Shown piece by piece: positions 33,049 through 42,740 of a DNA stretch of 64,000 nucleotides. The stretch is from positions 16,857-80,856 of the forward strand of contig CAYZGO010000016.1 of assembly GCA_964478075.1 (NCBI GenBank), in the 5' to 3' direction. Position numbers and translations under genes: made by a program. Position 1 is the stretch's first letter; the number at the start of each line of letters is the position of its first letter. This DNA comes from DAOUEX01 sp034430235 (GTDB lineage: Bacteria > Chloroflexota > Anaerolineae > UBA2200). The notes beneath the pieces were generated by a model that was not told the origin of the DNA, ran no database searches, and was given only the letters and a program-made list of their open reading frames with translations.

Positions 33049-34341
33049 TTATGCGGCCGGGTTCATGACATGACCCAGGAACAAGATGGCGCCAGTCTCA
33101 ATGTCGCGGATCATGAAGATGAAGGGATGGTCGAGCGTGACCTCTTGCGGCATCCCAGGAGCTGCCGAAAGGGCCATCATCACTGCGGTGGCCGCCGCTG
33201 CTTCTGTGCCAGCTTCATCCACTGACACAAAAGCCTTGTGAATGACATCGTCAATGAAAAGCTCGCGTGTGCCGGTCATCCCAGAAAAGTCGGCAGCTCC
33301 AGTGAAGGCATCCGGCATGCCCAGATCCGCGAGTGTGTCCTTCAGACTAAAGCTCGATTCGTAGGTGAATCTCGGCATGGTGAGGTCGACTTCCTGGCCA
33401 CCAATACCCTTCAAGATGGAAGCTGCCTGCTCGGCATCGAGCGCGCTGGCGAATTCCTCAAATCGGCCTGCAGCGGGAAGCAAGATGACCATCGACAGCT
33501 CTCGTCCCACGTATGGCAGTTCGACCGCCTGATACCCCTCGCCTTCCGCATAGCCGAACCTCTCCGTCTGCTCCATCATCGGCACAGTAACCTGGCTGCC
33601 ATCCAGTAGATGGAATGTGCCATCGTGGGTCAGCTCCTTTTCGAAGGGATAAAGCCATGCCGCATTGAAGTAAATGGCGTTGGTGAGGACAAGCCGCGTA
33701 AGTGGAGTGATCGAGTTCGGAGGAAGCAGGTCTTCGATCTTGCCCTCTGTCTCGTCGCTGACCCAGTCGTTGATGACGATGCGGGAATCGTCTGCTGCCT
33801 TCTGAAAATCAAGAACCCTTAGCCCAGCACCATAGTTCTCGGCCAAGACATCTAGGAACTCGCCGAGGAATGAGTAGTCGGTCTGTCCCCAGATAGAATT
33901 GGCGATGCTCAACCGGAACCGACCCTCGTCCTGTCCTTCGGCGCCTTCGCCACGAGTGGCGAGTTCAAGGTCCAGGGCGTTGAAAGTAGGATGCAGGCGA
34001 TCTTGCGAAAGGGTGAAGTGCAGGGTTTCCGCCATTTGCCGTTCGGTCTCGCCCCTGGCACCGGCATGCGTCATCGCCAGTGCCAGCGAAATGCTGTAGG
34101 GAGAATAGAACAGGTTAGCGTCCTCTTTTCTAATCGCCTGGTACAGATCGAAAGCAAACCCGCTGTTTCCGGCGATCAATTCCGCCAGGTCGGTTTCGTC
34201 CACGTCCGGCAAAGTCACACGCGGCTTCTTCGACTGCAGCACCTCTGCACTGGCGCCCTTGCTGCCGCAGCCGGCCAGCCCAGCAGCGACGAGGGCAAGT
34301 GCCACCCCTATGGAGATCCCACGAAGCATATTCTTGTGCAT
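33049..34341 (-). CDS. Serpin (serine protease inhibitor) lipoprotein
   Basis: This 430-residue secreted serpin has a lipoprotein signal ending in AGLAGC. Conserved serpin blocks include NLFYSPYSISLALAMTHAGA, LVLTNAIYFNAAWLYPFEK and the C-terminal HPFIFMIRDIETGAILFLGH. The reactive loop hinge reads DEAGTEAAAATAV, with small residues at P12-P9 as in inhibitory serpins. Counting from the hinge puts P1 at or next to Ser in MALSAAP, suggesting an elastase- or subtilisin-like target, though loop length makes this uncertain. GAGGAGGAA precedes the ATG at 34341. Bacterial lipoprotein serpins probably protect the cell surface from host or competitor proteases. Confidence 0.92.
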   Translation of the reverse strand: MHKNMLRGISIGVALALVAAGLAGCGSKGASAEVLQSKKPRVTLPDVDETDLAELIAGNSGFAFDLYQAIRKEDANLFYSPYSISLALAMTHAGARGETERQMAETLHFTLSQDRLHPTFNALDLELATRGEGAEGQDEGRFRLSIANSIWGQTDYSFLGEFLDVLAENYGAGLRVLDFQKAADDSRIVINDWVSDETEGKIEDLLPPNSITPLTRLVLTNAIYFNAAWLYPFEKELTHDGTFHLLDGSQVTVPMMEQTERFGYAEGEGYQAVELPYVGRELSMVILLPAAGRFEEFASALDAEQAASILKGIGGQEVDLTMPRFTYESSFSLKDTLADLGMPDAFTGAADFSGMTGTRELFIDDVIHKAFVSVDEAGTEAAAATAVMMALSAAPGMPQEVTLDHPFIFMIRDIETGAILFLGHVMNPAA

Positions 34342-34384
34342 TTCATTTCCTCCTCTATCAAAGTGAGAGTAGTTGCTAACACCA

Positions 34385-34412
34385 AGTATAGAACCATTGC
34401 GTCTATAGTCAA
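34385..34412 (-). promoter_or_regulatory. Serpin promoter
   Basis: On the minus strand TTGACT (34412-34407), a 16-base spacer and TATACT (34390-34385) lie about 45 bases before the serpin ATG. Confidence 0.65.
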
Positions 34413-34525
34413 GACGCCAGCGCGGAAGGCATATCCGCTCTGCACAAGTATGACGCACAAGAGCAGGCCAAGGTTCCCCTTGCTGATGACGGCCCCGCAA
34501 GCGCGAGGCGGGACGGCCCAAAGCG

Positions 34526-34554
34526 TTGACTTGCCGACGGGATGGTGCTATACT
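34526..34554 (+). promoter_or_regulatory. Promoter of the isochorismatase-MscS operon
   Basis: TTGACT (34526-34531), a 17-base spacer and TATACT (34549-34554) predict a start near 34561, about 160 bases before the isochorismatase ATG. Together with the divergent serpin promoter it explains most of the 382-base gap 34342-34723. Confidence 0.7.
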
Positions 34555-34723
34555 GGTGCCGTCCCTGTTTGTCGAAGCCAAGTTCAGCCGTGTAGACCTG
34601 AACGACTCCCGCTGTCTGCCCACCAAGACTCCAAGAGGTGACATTGGTTTGGTTCACGTGAGAGTCTGAGCACCAGATCGAGCTGAACGGAGGATGTCCA
34701 AGAGACACAAGAGGAGCGCGTCC

Positions 34724-35284
34724 ATGAGTAACAATACCGCGCTGCTGGTCATTGACGTCCAGGTATGTAACTTTGAGGATTCCCCACCTGTGTACGGGGG
34801 GGGCGACCTCCTCCTGAGAATAGGCGATTTGATTGCCAGAGCACGCGCAGCGGGAGTTCCCGTCATCTACGTTCAACACTGCGGCCCAGAGGGCGCAATT
34901 GACCAGCCAGGCACTACAGGATGGGAAATCCACCCCGCTGTTGCGCCCATCACGGGCGACGTGGTGGTCCAAAAGCGTCACCCGGACGCTTTTCAAGATA
35001 CGAACCTGCTGCGTGAACTGGAATCTAGGGGCATCAAGAGGCTAGTTATCACCGGTATACAAACCGAGTACTGCGTTGACACTGCCTGCCGTCGTGCGTA
35101 CAGCCTTGGCTATGAAGTGACGTTGGTCAAGGACGCGCACGGCACCTGGGACAGGGATCATCTCACCGCGCCGCAGATTATTGCACATCACAATGACGTG
35201 TTGGGCGGTTGGTTCGTCGAATTGAAAGAAGCGAGCGAAATCGAGTATTGCACTGACAGCAACAACTATAGGAGGAAACGATGA
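34724..35284 (+). CDS. Isochorismatase-family cysteine hydrolase
   Basis: The 186-residue protein has the three catalytic positions of the family: Asp in LLVIDVQ near residue 9, Lys in VVVQKRHPDAF, and Cys117 in ITGIQTEYCVDTACRRA. Relatives hydrolyse nicotinamide, isochorismate, ureidoacrylate or similar amides, and the motifs do not tell which. I chose the ATG at 34724, with GAGGAG seven bases upstream. The ATG at 34694 is directly against its GGAGG and so is unlikely. The stop overlaps the MscS gene start by four bases. Confidence 0.86.
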   Translation: MSNNTALLVIDVQVCNFEDSPPVYGGGDLLLRIGDLIARARAAGVPVIYVQHCGPEGAIDQPGTTGWEIHPAVAPITGDVVVQKRHPDAFQDTNLLRELESRGIKRLVITGIQTEYCVDTACRRAYSLGYEVTLVKDAHGTWDRDHLTAPQIIAHHNDVLGGWFVELKEASEIEYCTDSNNYRRKR

Positions 35285-36378
35285 TATTTTGGGAATGGAC
35301 TTGCCTCGGCAATACACTGCAGAGTTGGGCGATCGCTTTCCTTATCACCATTGCCGTCCTGGCAGCGCTACGCGTTCTACAGACAGTCCTGATCCGGCGC
35401 TTTGCCGCTTTCGGCGAGAAGACCACAACCGACGTAGACGACTTGGTTGCAGGAGTGGGAATGAACACCAGGTTCTCCCTCTTGGCAATTCTGTCTTTGT
35501 ACGCTGGCTCGCTCGTCCTCGCCCTGCCCAAACAGGTGACCAACTGGATTGGTATCGTGGCGCTGATAGCACTACTGGCCCAACTGGCAATCTGGGGAGA
35601 TGCGCTCATCTCCTTCTGGCTCTCTCGTTATCAAGAAGAGCATCTCAAAGAAGACGCGGCCAGCGTCACCACAATCAGAGCGTTGAGCTTTGTCGTTCGA
35701 CTAGCTCTGTTTGCGATCATCGTGCTTGTGGCCTTGGATAACATCCCAGGTGTTGAAGTCACCGCTCTCATTGGCAGCCTGGGGATTGGCGGCATCGCCG
35801 TGGCGCTGGCTGTGCAGAACATCCTGGCAGACCTCTTCGCGTCGCTTTCCATCGCCTTGGACAAACCCTTTGTAATCGGGGATTTCATTGTTGTGGGTGA
35901 CCATCAGGGCACAGTGGAGCACGTCGGCCTCAAGACCACACGAATCCGCAGTCTGTCCGGAGAGCAACTTGTTGTTTCCAACAATGATCTGCTAAGCAGC
36001 CGAATCCGCAATTACGGGCGTATGAGCGATCGCCGTGTGGTCTTCACTGTCGGAGTGGCCTGCGACACGCCATACGAGAAGCTCAAGGCCATCCCATTGA
36101 CAATCCAGGAAATCATCGAATCGCAGCAGCAGACGCGCTTTGAGCGAGCGCATTTCAAAGAGTATGGGGATTTCTCCCTTAACTTTGAGGTTGTCTATTG
36201 CGTGTTGGACCCCAATTACGACCTGTACATGGACATCCGACAGGCCATCAACTTGGCCATCTTGCAGCGGTTCGAAGAAGAGGGCATCGAGTTGCCCTAT
36301 CCAACCCAGACGCTGTATGTCAGGAACGGGGCCTCCAGAGCGAAAGAGACTGGCTCCATTCCGACCCGAGATGGCTAA
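35281..36378 (+). CDS. MscS-type mechanosensitive channel
   Basis: This small-conductance mechanosensitive channel opens on membrane tension to release solutes during osmotic downshock. Four hydrophobic segments precede the pore helix, which reads IGGIAVALAVQNILADLFASL (about residues 160-180). The beta domain follows with KPFVIGDFIVVGDHQGTVE and TTRIRSLSGEQLVVSNNDLL, typical of MscS. It is 365 residues long. The ATGA overlap with the isochorismatase gene implies coupled translation. That pairing has no obvious metabolic explanation. Confidence 0.92.
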   Translation: MIFWEWTCLGNTLQSWAIAFLITIAVLAALRVLQTVLIRRFAAFGEKTTTDVDDLVAGVGMNTRFSLLAILSLYAGSLVLALPKQVTNWIGIVALIALLAQLAIWGDALISFWLSRYQEEHLKEDAASVTTIRALSFVVRLALFAIIVLVALDNIPGVEVTALIGSLGIGGIAVALAVQNILADLFASLSIALDKPFVIGDFIVVGDHQGTVEHVGLKTTRIRSLSGEQLVVSNNDLLSSRIRNYGRMSDRRVVFTVGVACDTPYEKLKAIPLTIQEIIESQQQTRFERAHFKEYGDFSLNFEVVYCVLDPNYDLYMDIRQAINLAILQRFEEEGIELPYPTQTLYVRNGASRAKETGSIPTRDG

Positions 36379-36546
36379 TGCCCGTCACAGCCGTCCGCGC
36401 GCCCGTGCGGCCTTGCACAACGGCTCCTTCCATTTGCAGGTTGTCCCTCGTTGCGGTCAACGTCGCACAAGCCGCACAGCGGCTGAGCTCCCAGCCACTG
36501 GGACGAAATGCACCGCCCTGATTTATGGAAGAGGAGGTAGGGAAAG

Positions 36547-37128
36547 ATGATTTCAAGAGGGAGGTTAGGAATGGCGTTCATTATTGTTCTCATGGTTCTC
36601 GCTGCCACAGGAGTCATGTCGTACCTATGGCTCAACAGAGAAGTCCTAAGCCAGGTCGAGGTTTTGAACCTTGAAGGTGATGGGGGAACAGCGCTGGTGG
36701 TTTATCACCCTGGGAAAAGCAGTTCTCAGCAGAAGGTGACCTCTGCCTTCGCAGAGGCGCTGGTCTCCAACGGCTGGCGAGTGGAGATCACTACGGCAAG
36801 CTCTCAAGCTCCCACCGAGCTTTCCGGCTACGACCTTCTGGTCCTCGGAGGCCCCACTTACTGGTTTACACCGAATCGCCCTATCCGGCGTTACTTGAGC
36901 ACACTGGGAGACCTTCGAGGGAAGCGCACCGCAGTGATTATCACGGCCATGGGATTGGGCGGTCGCTCGATCTCCATCATGGAAAAGGATGTCCGAGAAG
37001 CGAACGGCGACCTCGTCAAGTCCTTGCTCTTGTACACCCTCAGACCCAACGAGGATCTGTATGGCATCAACGACGCGGTCGAGATCGCCACTGAAGCCGC
37101 AAGGGTGATTCCTCTGCCTGGGGAATAG
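36547..37128 (+). CDS. Membrane-anchored flavodoxin-like protein
   Basis: The 193-residue protein has an N-terminal membrane helix (about residues 9-27) and then a flavodoxin-like fold. ALVVYHPGKSSSQQKVTSAF resembles the phosphate-binding loop, and DLLVLGGPTYWFTPNRPIRRY the second FMN loop. It may carry electrons at the membrane surface or bind FMN as a sensor. GAGGAGG lies 11 bases before the ATG. The CDP-alcohol phosphatidyltransferase gene follows after six bases, so they are likely co-transcribed. Confidence 0.75.
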   Translation: MISRGRLGMAFIIVLMVLAATGVMSYLWLNREVLSQVEVLNLEGDGGTALVVYHPGKSSSQQKVTSAFAEALVSNGWRVEITTASSQAPTELSGYDLLVLGGPTYWFTPNRPIRRYLSTLGDLRGKRTAVIITAMGLGGRSISIMEKDVREANGDLVKSLLLYTLRPNEDLYGINDAVEIATEAARVIPLPGE

Positions 37129-37134
37129 GAGGAC

Positions 37135-37677
37135 ATGGACGGGATGCGTACCAGCAGGCGTCGTAGGGCTTTCATCGTCTCTGGAGTCGTCGCCGCTCGG
37201 GTTGCCTGCGCTGCGCTGTTTGTGTGGACGTTCATTAGCGATCTGAGAACGTGGTCAATCTGCCTCTTTCTTTTGGCCTGCCTGACGGATGCCCTCGATG
37301 GTCACCTGGCAAGGAGGCTGCGCGTGTCGCCGTCGCTTGGGGCGTACTTTGATCCAACCGCCGACCTTATTCTGGTCTTGGCAGCATTCTTGGCTTTCGT
37401 GGTGAAGGGCATGTACCCCTTCTGGACGTTACTCCTTATTGGTTCCATGTTCTCGCAGTTCGTCCTGACATCAGGGCTGAGGCGGCCTCTTTACGACCCG
37501 GCGGGGAAATACTACGGAGTGTTTCTCTTCGTCGCTATCGGCATTACGCTGGCTTTCCCCAGACCTGCTGTCTATGATGCTGTGCTTGTCGGCATCCTTG
37601 GATTCACCACCGCGTCGGTGGTAAGCCGTTGCGCGTTCCTGCTCAGTCGCCGCAAGAAGGCCGGCCCCCATCCATGA
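37135..37677 (+). CDS. CDP-alcohol phosphatidyltransferase
   Basis: This membrane enzyme transfers a phosphatidyl group from CDP-diacylglycerol to an alcohol such as glycerol phosphate or inositol. The full signature D-x2-DG-x2-AR-x8-G-x3-D-x3-D is present as DALDGHLARR, RVSPSLG and AYFDPTAD (about residues 43-68). Several hydrophobic helices fill the 180-residue protein. The alcohol acceptor cannot be told from sequence alone. It converges with the STAND receptor gene, with 54 bases between the two stops. Confidence 0.87.
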   Translation: MDGMRTSRRRRAFIVSGVVAARVACAALFVWTFISDLRTWSICLFLLACLTDALDGHLARRLRVSPSLGAYFDPTADLILVLAAFLAFVVKGMYPFWTLLLIGSMFSQFVLTSGLRRPLYDPAGKYYGVFLFVAIGITLAFPRPAVYDAVLVGILGFTTASVVSRCAFLLSRRKKAGPHP

Positions 37678-37731
37678 CGAACGTCGCCGACTGCGCGTGG
37701 CAGAGGCCAACTGAGGCAGAGCGGAGACAAC

Positions 37732-40700
37732 TCAGGACAGTTCTTCGATAACTTTGCTGAGGGATTTGCAGCGCTCAATCCACAGGGCCACCAGACCCAC
37801 CTTGAAGACGTAGCGCTCGACATCGCCTGGCACCTCTTGCAGGATCTCTCGCGCCGCCAAGCTGCGCAGTGCGACGGACACCTGCCTCGGATCCACCGTC
37901 AGGCCGTGCTCGGCCAGCAAGAGCGCCACGTCGCTGGCCGTCACTCCCAGTTGCGGCCACGATGCCTGCCCCAGTCGCGGCAGGAGCCGAGTCAAAGCTA
38001 CCAACGTCGCACGCTCCCGTTCAGCAGACGTTTCCCACAGAAATGAGAAATGTGCCTCACCGAGAGTCAGTATCTCCTCTAACGCCTGATCAACGTCATC
38101 AATGGTCGTGTAGCTCCGCTTGCTGCGATTGTGCGCATTCACCAACGAATAGCAAAGCAATTGCAGGAAATACGGATGGCCAGTGGTGACCTGCAGCATT
38201 CTGTTGAGGGCCAGGTCGTCATAGACCATGTTGAAAGGCCGCACCGGTTCGGTGATCAAATGCCGTGCCGAACTCTCGTCCAGATAACCTATGTGACGGT
38301 ACAGCGCGATGTTGAAAAGCACTGACCAGTAATCTGTGGTCATCTCTTCCAGACGATGCGTGCCCACAAAGACGAAGGCGACTTTGCGGCTATGCTGCAT
38401 CAAATGCCGCAGATAGGAGAACAATGTAGGCTCAAGATGGCCGGCACGCACGCGCATTTCCAGTTCCTCGAACTCGTCCAGAACCAGGAGGAGAGTGCGA
38501 TCAGCAAGCCCATCTTGCACAACTTTTAGAAAGCCGTGTTCAAAAGCCCGTGCGGTCTGCTCCTGAAACGCTGCCAGCTCGGGCACTGGCACGTGCATAC
38601 CGCGCTCCGCCAAAGCATCTGTAATGGTCATGGCTACGTCGTAGAGCAAGGCGGGCAATCCCGGCGTCATCCCCAGGGACTGGCAATCGAGGTATACCGG
38701 AACGTAGTGCTCGCTCAGGCGCAGCGGCAACTGCAACAACATTGACGTCTTGCCGGTACGCCGCTGCCCAATCAGGATCAGAATGTTCCGCTGCAGGAGG
38801 CCCTTGGCATTCTTGGAAATGAAATCGAACACGTCTTCACGACCGTAGAACAGCGGGCTGGCAGGTCGCAGAGGTCTGCCTGGCACGTAGGGATTAGGAA
38901 CGAGCCGGAACTCGGATGGCGCCAGCACCTCCACCATATCAGCAAAAAGCTGTGACTTGCCGCGCGCTTCGCGATCGTCGTAGCGCAGTAAGAACTCGAC
39001 GCGGAAACGATCCTCTGCTGGCGGGGCCAAACGCAACTCTGCTTCGCGAGTATGTCCGGGTTGCAAGGTGCCAAGCACTACTGGAACACCAAGCACTTTG
39101 TAGTTGCCATCTGCGGCGAACTCCACTGTCGTGCGCAAAGCTGGACTGCGCCCCCTGTTTTGCACTTCCAACACCAGCAGGGCCTCGCCCGTTGCCACTA
39201 TGCGCCTGGTCCGCAGCCGGCAGCGCAGTTGTGCACGCCCACGCCATTCCTCACGTACGGCAGCCACAACCCGTCGCCAATTGGCAGCAATCTGGGCCAT
39301 CACCTGTGCCTCTGGCCCGCCTTGCATATCCTCCAAAGCGGCCAACACCTCAGCGGCTTGTGCCAGGTAGTCCAGCTTACCCTCTGCAGCTTCAATGCGC
39401 TCACTGCTGCGCATCAAGCTGGCCACGCGCAAGAACTGGCCCAACGCGTCACGCGCGTTGGCCAGCGTGACGCGCGCTGCGCCGTCATCTGCTACACGTT
39501 CTTCCAGGAGACGGAGAACCCGCTGCATCCTCGGACGCAAGACAGTGACGCGTGCCATAGAGTTGGCCCCCAGCAGGTCTGCCAACAACTGGTACACCTG
39601 GACGAGTGCTGCGACCCAGGATTGCTCAGGCCCAGCAGACGCAGTGCTGTGGGCCAAGGTAGAGGCAATGATTTGCAGTCCAGTTGCAGGACGGCTGGAG
39701 AATAGCAGGTAGCCCTCAGCGAGGCCGGCCACCGTTCGATCACCCACAGCCCGCGCACGCTTCGACAGGCGGATGAGAGCTTCTGCGGGGTCAGCCCCAC
39801 TGACTGCCAGGTTGCGCATGGCGGCCAGTACGTCCTGGGGACTGCTCGCCAGCCGGGCGTAGAGCAAGCGGGCATGCCGCGTCGGCGACCTGTACCAGGC
39901 GCGATAGGCAAACACGAGCAGGCCAATGATTGCAGCCAATTCGGCGTAGGTATACCAGGGGAGCCCTGGCACGCGCGGGCCAAACACAGGACCGAGCGTG
40001 CCTGTGTTGAGGCCATCGCTGTAGGCGAAGCAATAGGCTGCTGTGCGGCCGGAAGCCAACAGTGGAAATGGGTCCACAAACCAGTACAGCACACCAGGCT
40101 CCAATGCATGCTTGGTGCCTGCGGAGCGCCATGCACCACTGAAGGGGTCCAGAACCTCGAGCGTGACTTCTACACTGTCACCATCAGGGTCATTAATGCT
40201 GACCGAGTATACGTACCCTGCCTCGCCGCGTGTAACGCCAGGATTGGCCGCTAGAGGCGGGCGATTCGGCGTGTGTTCGTACATCCAGAGCTGCCCGTCC
40301 CGCGCCCCGGCCAGGATCTCCGCCCGCCCATCATCATCAATGTCGCCGACATACAGAGCGCTGATGCCCTCGCCTAGTTCGTGACGACGTTCCAGCCTGC
40401 CCCCGTAGGTGACGACATAGAGCATACCTTCAGCAGAACCAGCCACAATCTCAGAGCGGCGGTCACCATCCACGTCCCCCGCGCAGGCGGACCGCAGCCC
40501 GCCCTGTACTGAATAGAGCCAGATGAGGACGCCATCTCCATTCAAGACATACAGCCCTCCCCCACTAGTCGCTGCGGTCACATAGGCGCGACCTCCATCG
40601 TGGAATTCCCCAGCGTAGAGGGCAAACGGCATGTCATGCAGGTCATACTCCCACAATATGGTGCCGTCCAGACGCAGAGCATACAGCATTCCTTGCTCCG

Positions 40701-42591
40701 AGGCGATAACCACCTCCCCCAGCCCATCACCATCCAAATCCGCGCCGCACACCGCTGATACATCTCGCCCCGTGTCATAGTACCAGCGCAAAGACCCATC
40801 GCCTGACAGCAAGTAGGCCCGATTGTCCTCAGACCCCGCCACCACTTCCGCTCGTCCATCACCATCCAGGTCAGCCGCATACAGGCTCATGATACTGCCA
40901 GCGGTGAGATGCGACCACATTGCTTGCCCATCCGCAGAGATGGCCAACACCCGGTTGCTGCCCGTACCGGCAATCAACTCATCGCTGCCATCGCCATCAA
41001 GGTCAGCGGCGCAGACGTTCCAGACCCAATTGTCAGTTTCATAGTGCCACAACACGCGCCCGTCGCCCTTCAGAATTGAGAGGCCCGACTCCGGGGGACC
41101 GCCAGGCCGGTCAAAGTTGTTGTAGCTGACAATGACCTCCTGCTGTCCATCACCATCTACGTCGCCAGTGCCCACCGTCCTCACTGCCCCGTGGGCGTGG
41201 TAGCGCCAGGACAGCGAACCATCGTCCTTCAAGACACAGAGGTTGCTGTCTTGAGAACCGACCAGGATTTCGAAGCGCCCGTCGCCGTCCACGTCTGCGG
41301 CGTCCAGCGCGGTGATTTCTCCCTGCGCCTTGTACCGCCAGCCAACCCGGCTGTGAGCCACGCCACGGGCTCGCGACAGCAATTGCACTGCCTCTTCTGA
41401 GGAGAAGAGCAACTCACCCCAACCGTCCATGTTCAGATCAGACAGGCATACCAACGAACCAGCAGCGGGCATTAGATAGGACTCGGCGCTGCCACCGCGA
41501 ATGTCAATCAGTTCGACAATACTCCTCTGCAGCCCTGTCTGCAAGCTGAGCACAGCCACGGGCCGGCCAACGATGCCCTCGAAATCCCCCAGTGCTGCAT
41601 CCACCACACGCCCTGGGCTGCTGCGCTCCCAAAGCAAAGAGCCGTCGTCGTCCAGCGCCAGCAAACGACGTTCGGCCACGGCTACGACTTCGTCTCGCTG
41701 ATCATCGTCAACGTCCCCGCTCAGCAGGCACAGTACAGGAGAGCCAAGCTCGTGGTACCAGCGCATTGTCGAGTCACCAAACAATACCATGAACTCACCC
41801 GCTTCTGTGCCAGCGGCGATCAGGAACTTGCCCCAGCCGTCTGGATCAACGGCGGCAATAGCCATCACGGGACTCTTCAGCTTGCGATACCACATCTCCT
41901 TGCCATCGTCGTCTAGCAGCCGGATGTGCCCGGCGGGTGCCATGTCCTTGTATCCCGGGAAATCAAAGGCCACAGCCACTTCCTGTCTGCCGTCGTCATC
42001 AAAGTCGGCTACGGCCAGGCCACGCACAGTACCCCCGAATCCTCGTCGCTGGGGCCAGTAGTGCCAGATGGTTGTACCGTCATCATCCAATTCGTAGACG
42101 TGCTCGTAGGTGGTGGCGACTATGACTTCGGCATTGCCATCATTGTCCACATCTGCAGCAGACAGGGTATCTACGGGGTAGGCCGTACGATAGAACCACA
42201 TCTCACTGCCATCTCCGCGCATCGCCGTCACACCACGCGGGCTGCCGATGAGCAGATCGAAGCGCGCGTCGCCGTCCAGGTCAGCCAGGCAAGCGGCACT
42301 CACTTCCTCGCTGTGCTGAGCCTGCCATACGACCGTGCCATCCCCCTCAAGCAGCGCCAGGTATCCATCGTGACACACAACGACTATCTCACGCTGCCCG
42401 TCGCCGTCCATGTCGCCGGTCAGCACATCGCGCGGCGGCTTGGGCAGAGGAAGCGTCCAGTGCGCAACAGCAGTGACAGCCTGCTCTGCTCTGACCAGGG
42501 ACTCTGGTTGTGCCAGCAGCACCTGCAGACAGAGAAGCAACGCCAGGAGAAACGACGCCACTCTGCCCCAGTGCCAACCCTGCTTGCTCAT
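37732..42591 (-). CDS. Giant membrane STAND ATPase with extracellular VCBS/FG-GAP propeller
   Basis: This 1619-residue protein seems to be a complete transmembrane receptor. It has a signal or anchor helix (residues 10-29) and then about 750 residues of propeller repeats with thirteen or so calcium-type motifs such as DMDGDG, DVDNDG and DLDGDG. An Ig-like segment follows, then a membrane helix (about 878-898). Inside are a helical region (900-1130), a CARDB-like beta domain (about 1145-1215) and a P-loop ATPase with GQRRTGKT (about 1272-1281) and LLLVLDEFEE (about 1367-1376). TGHPYFLQLLCY and a winged-helix-like C-terminus complete it. The ATPase resembles the archaeal-type STAND group. The likely job is to couple an outside signal to NTP-dependent assembly inside. 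Confidence 0.85.
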   Translation of the reverse strand: MSKQGWHWGRVASFLLALLLCLQVLLAQPESLVRAEQAVTAVAHWTLPLPKPPRDVLTGDMDGDGQREIVVVCHDGYLALLEGDGTVVWQAQHSEEVSAACLADLDGDARFDLLIGSPRGVTAMRGDGSEMWFYRTAYPVDTLSAADVDNDGNAEVIVATTYEHVYELDDDGTTIWHYWPQRRGFGGTVRGLAVADFDDDGRQEVAVAFDFPGYKDMAPAGHIRLLDDDGKEMWYRKLKSPVMAIAAVDPDGWGKFLIAAGTEAGEFMVLFGDSTMRWYHELGSPVLCLLSGDVDDDQRDEVVAVAERRLLALDDDGSLLWERSSPGRVVDAALGDFEGIVGRPVAVLSLQTGLQRSIVELIDIRGGSAESYLMPAAGSLVCLSDLNMDGWGELLFSSEEAVQLLSRARGVAHSRVGWRYKAQGEITALDAADVDGDGRFEILVGSQDSNLCVLKDDGSLSWRYHAHGAVRTVGTGDVDGDGQQEVIVSYNNFDRPGGPPESGLSILKGDGRVLWHYETDNWVWNVCAADLDGDGSDELIAGTGSNRVLAISADGQAMWSHLTAGSIMSLYAADLDGDGRAEVVAGSEDNRAYLLSGDGSLRWYYDTGRDVSAVCGADLDGDGLGEVVIASEQGMLYALRLDGTILWEYDLHDMPFALYAGEFHDGGRAYVTAATSGGGLYVLNGDGVLIWLYSVQGGLRSACAGDVDGDRRSEIVAGSAEGMLYVVTYGGRLERRHELGEGISALYVGDIDDDGRAEILAGARDGQLWMYEHTPNRPPLAANPGVTRGEAGYVYSVSINDPDGDSVEVTLEVLDPFSGAWRSAGTKHALEPGVLYWFVDPFPLLASGRTAAYCFAYSDGLNTGTLGPVFGPRVPGLPWYTYAELAAIIGLLVFAYRAWYRSPTRHARLLYARLASSPQDVLAAMRNLAVSGADPAEALIRLSKRARAVGDRTVAGLAEGYLLFSSRPATGLQIIASTLAHSTASAGPEQSWVAALVQVYQLLADLLGANSMARVTVLRPRMQRVLRLLEERVADDGAARVTLANARDALGQFLRVASLMRSSERIEAAEGKLDYLAQAAEVLAALEDMQGGPEAQVMAQIAANWRRVVAAVREEWRGRAQLRCRLRTRRIVATGEALLVLEVQNRGRSPALRTTVEFAADGNYKVLGVPVVLGTLQPGHTREAELRLAPPAEDRFRVEFLLRYDDREARGKSQLFADMVEVLAPSEFRLVPNPYVPGRPLRPASPLFYGREDVFDFISKNAKGLLQRNILILIGQRRTGKTSMLLQLPLRLSEHYVPVYLDCQSLGMTPGLPALLYDVAMTITDALAERGMHVPVPELAAFQEQTARAFEHGFLKVVQDGLADRTLLLVLDEFEELEMRVRAGHLEPTLFSYLRHLMQHSRKVAFVFVGTHRLEEMTTDYWSVLFNIALYRHIGYLDESSARHLITEPVRPFNMVYDDLALNRMLQVTTGHPYFLQLLCYSLVNAHNRSKRSYTTIDDVDQALEEILTLGEAHFSFLWETSAERERATLVALTRLLPRLGQASWPQLGVTASDVALLLAEHGLTVDPRQVSVALRSLAAREILQEVPGDVERYVFKVGLVALWIERCKSLSKVIEELS

Positions 42592-42627
42592 ATCCCTCCA
42601 CTATGTGAGGCGTCTACTGTCGAGCCG

Positions 42628-42656
42628 CCAGCACCAGCGTGAACAGCTGGTGCTGG
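42628..42656. promoter_or_regulatory. Perfect 11-bp inverted repeat before the STAND receptor gene
   Basis: CCAGCACCAGC (42628-42638), spacer GTGAACA, GCTGGTGCTGG (42646-42656) lie 36 bases before the receptor ATG. Spacer and stem are variants of the hairpin in the repeats at 44323-44613 (GCACCGCC, GTAAACA, GGCGGTGC), with both arms changed together. It could be an operator or an RNA hairpin. Confidence 0.6.
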
Positions 42657-42740
42657 CAATGATTTGCGTGACAGCATTCCAGCACCGCCTGTTTGACGGC
42701 CGTGCGGGTGGCTACCGTATCACAATCATAAGCCAAAACG

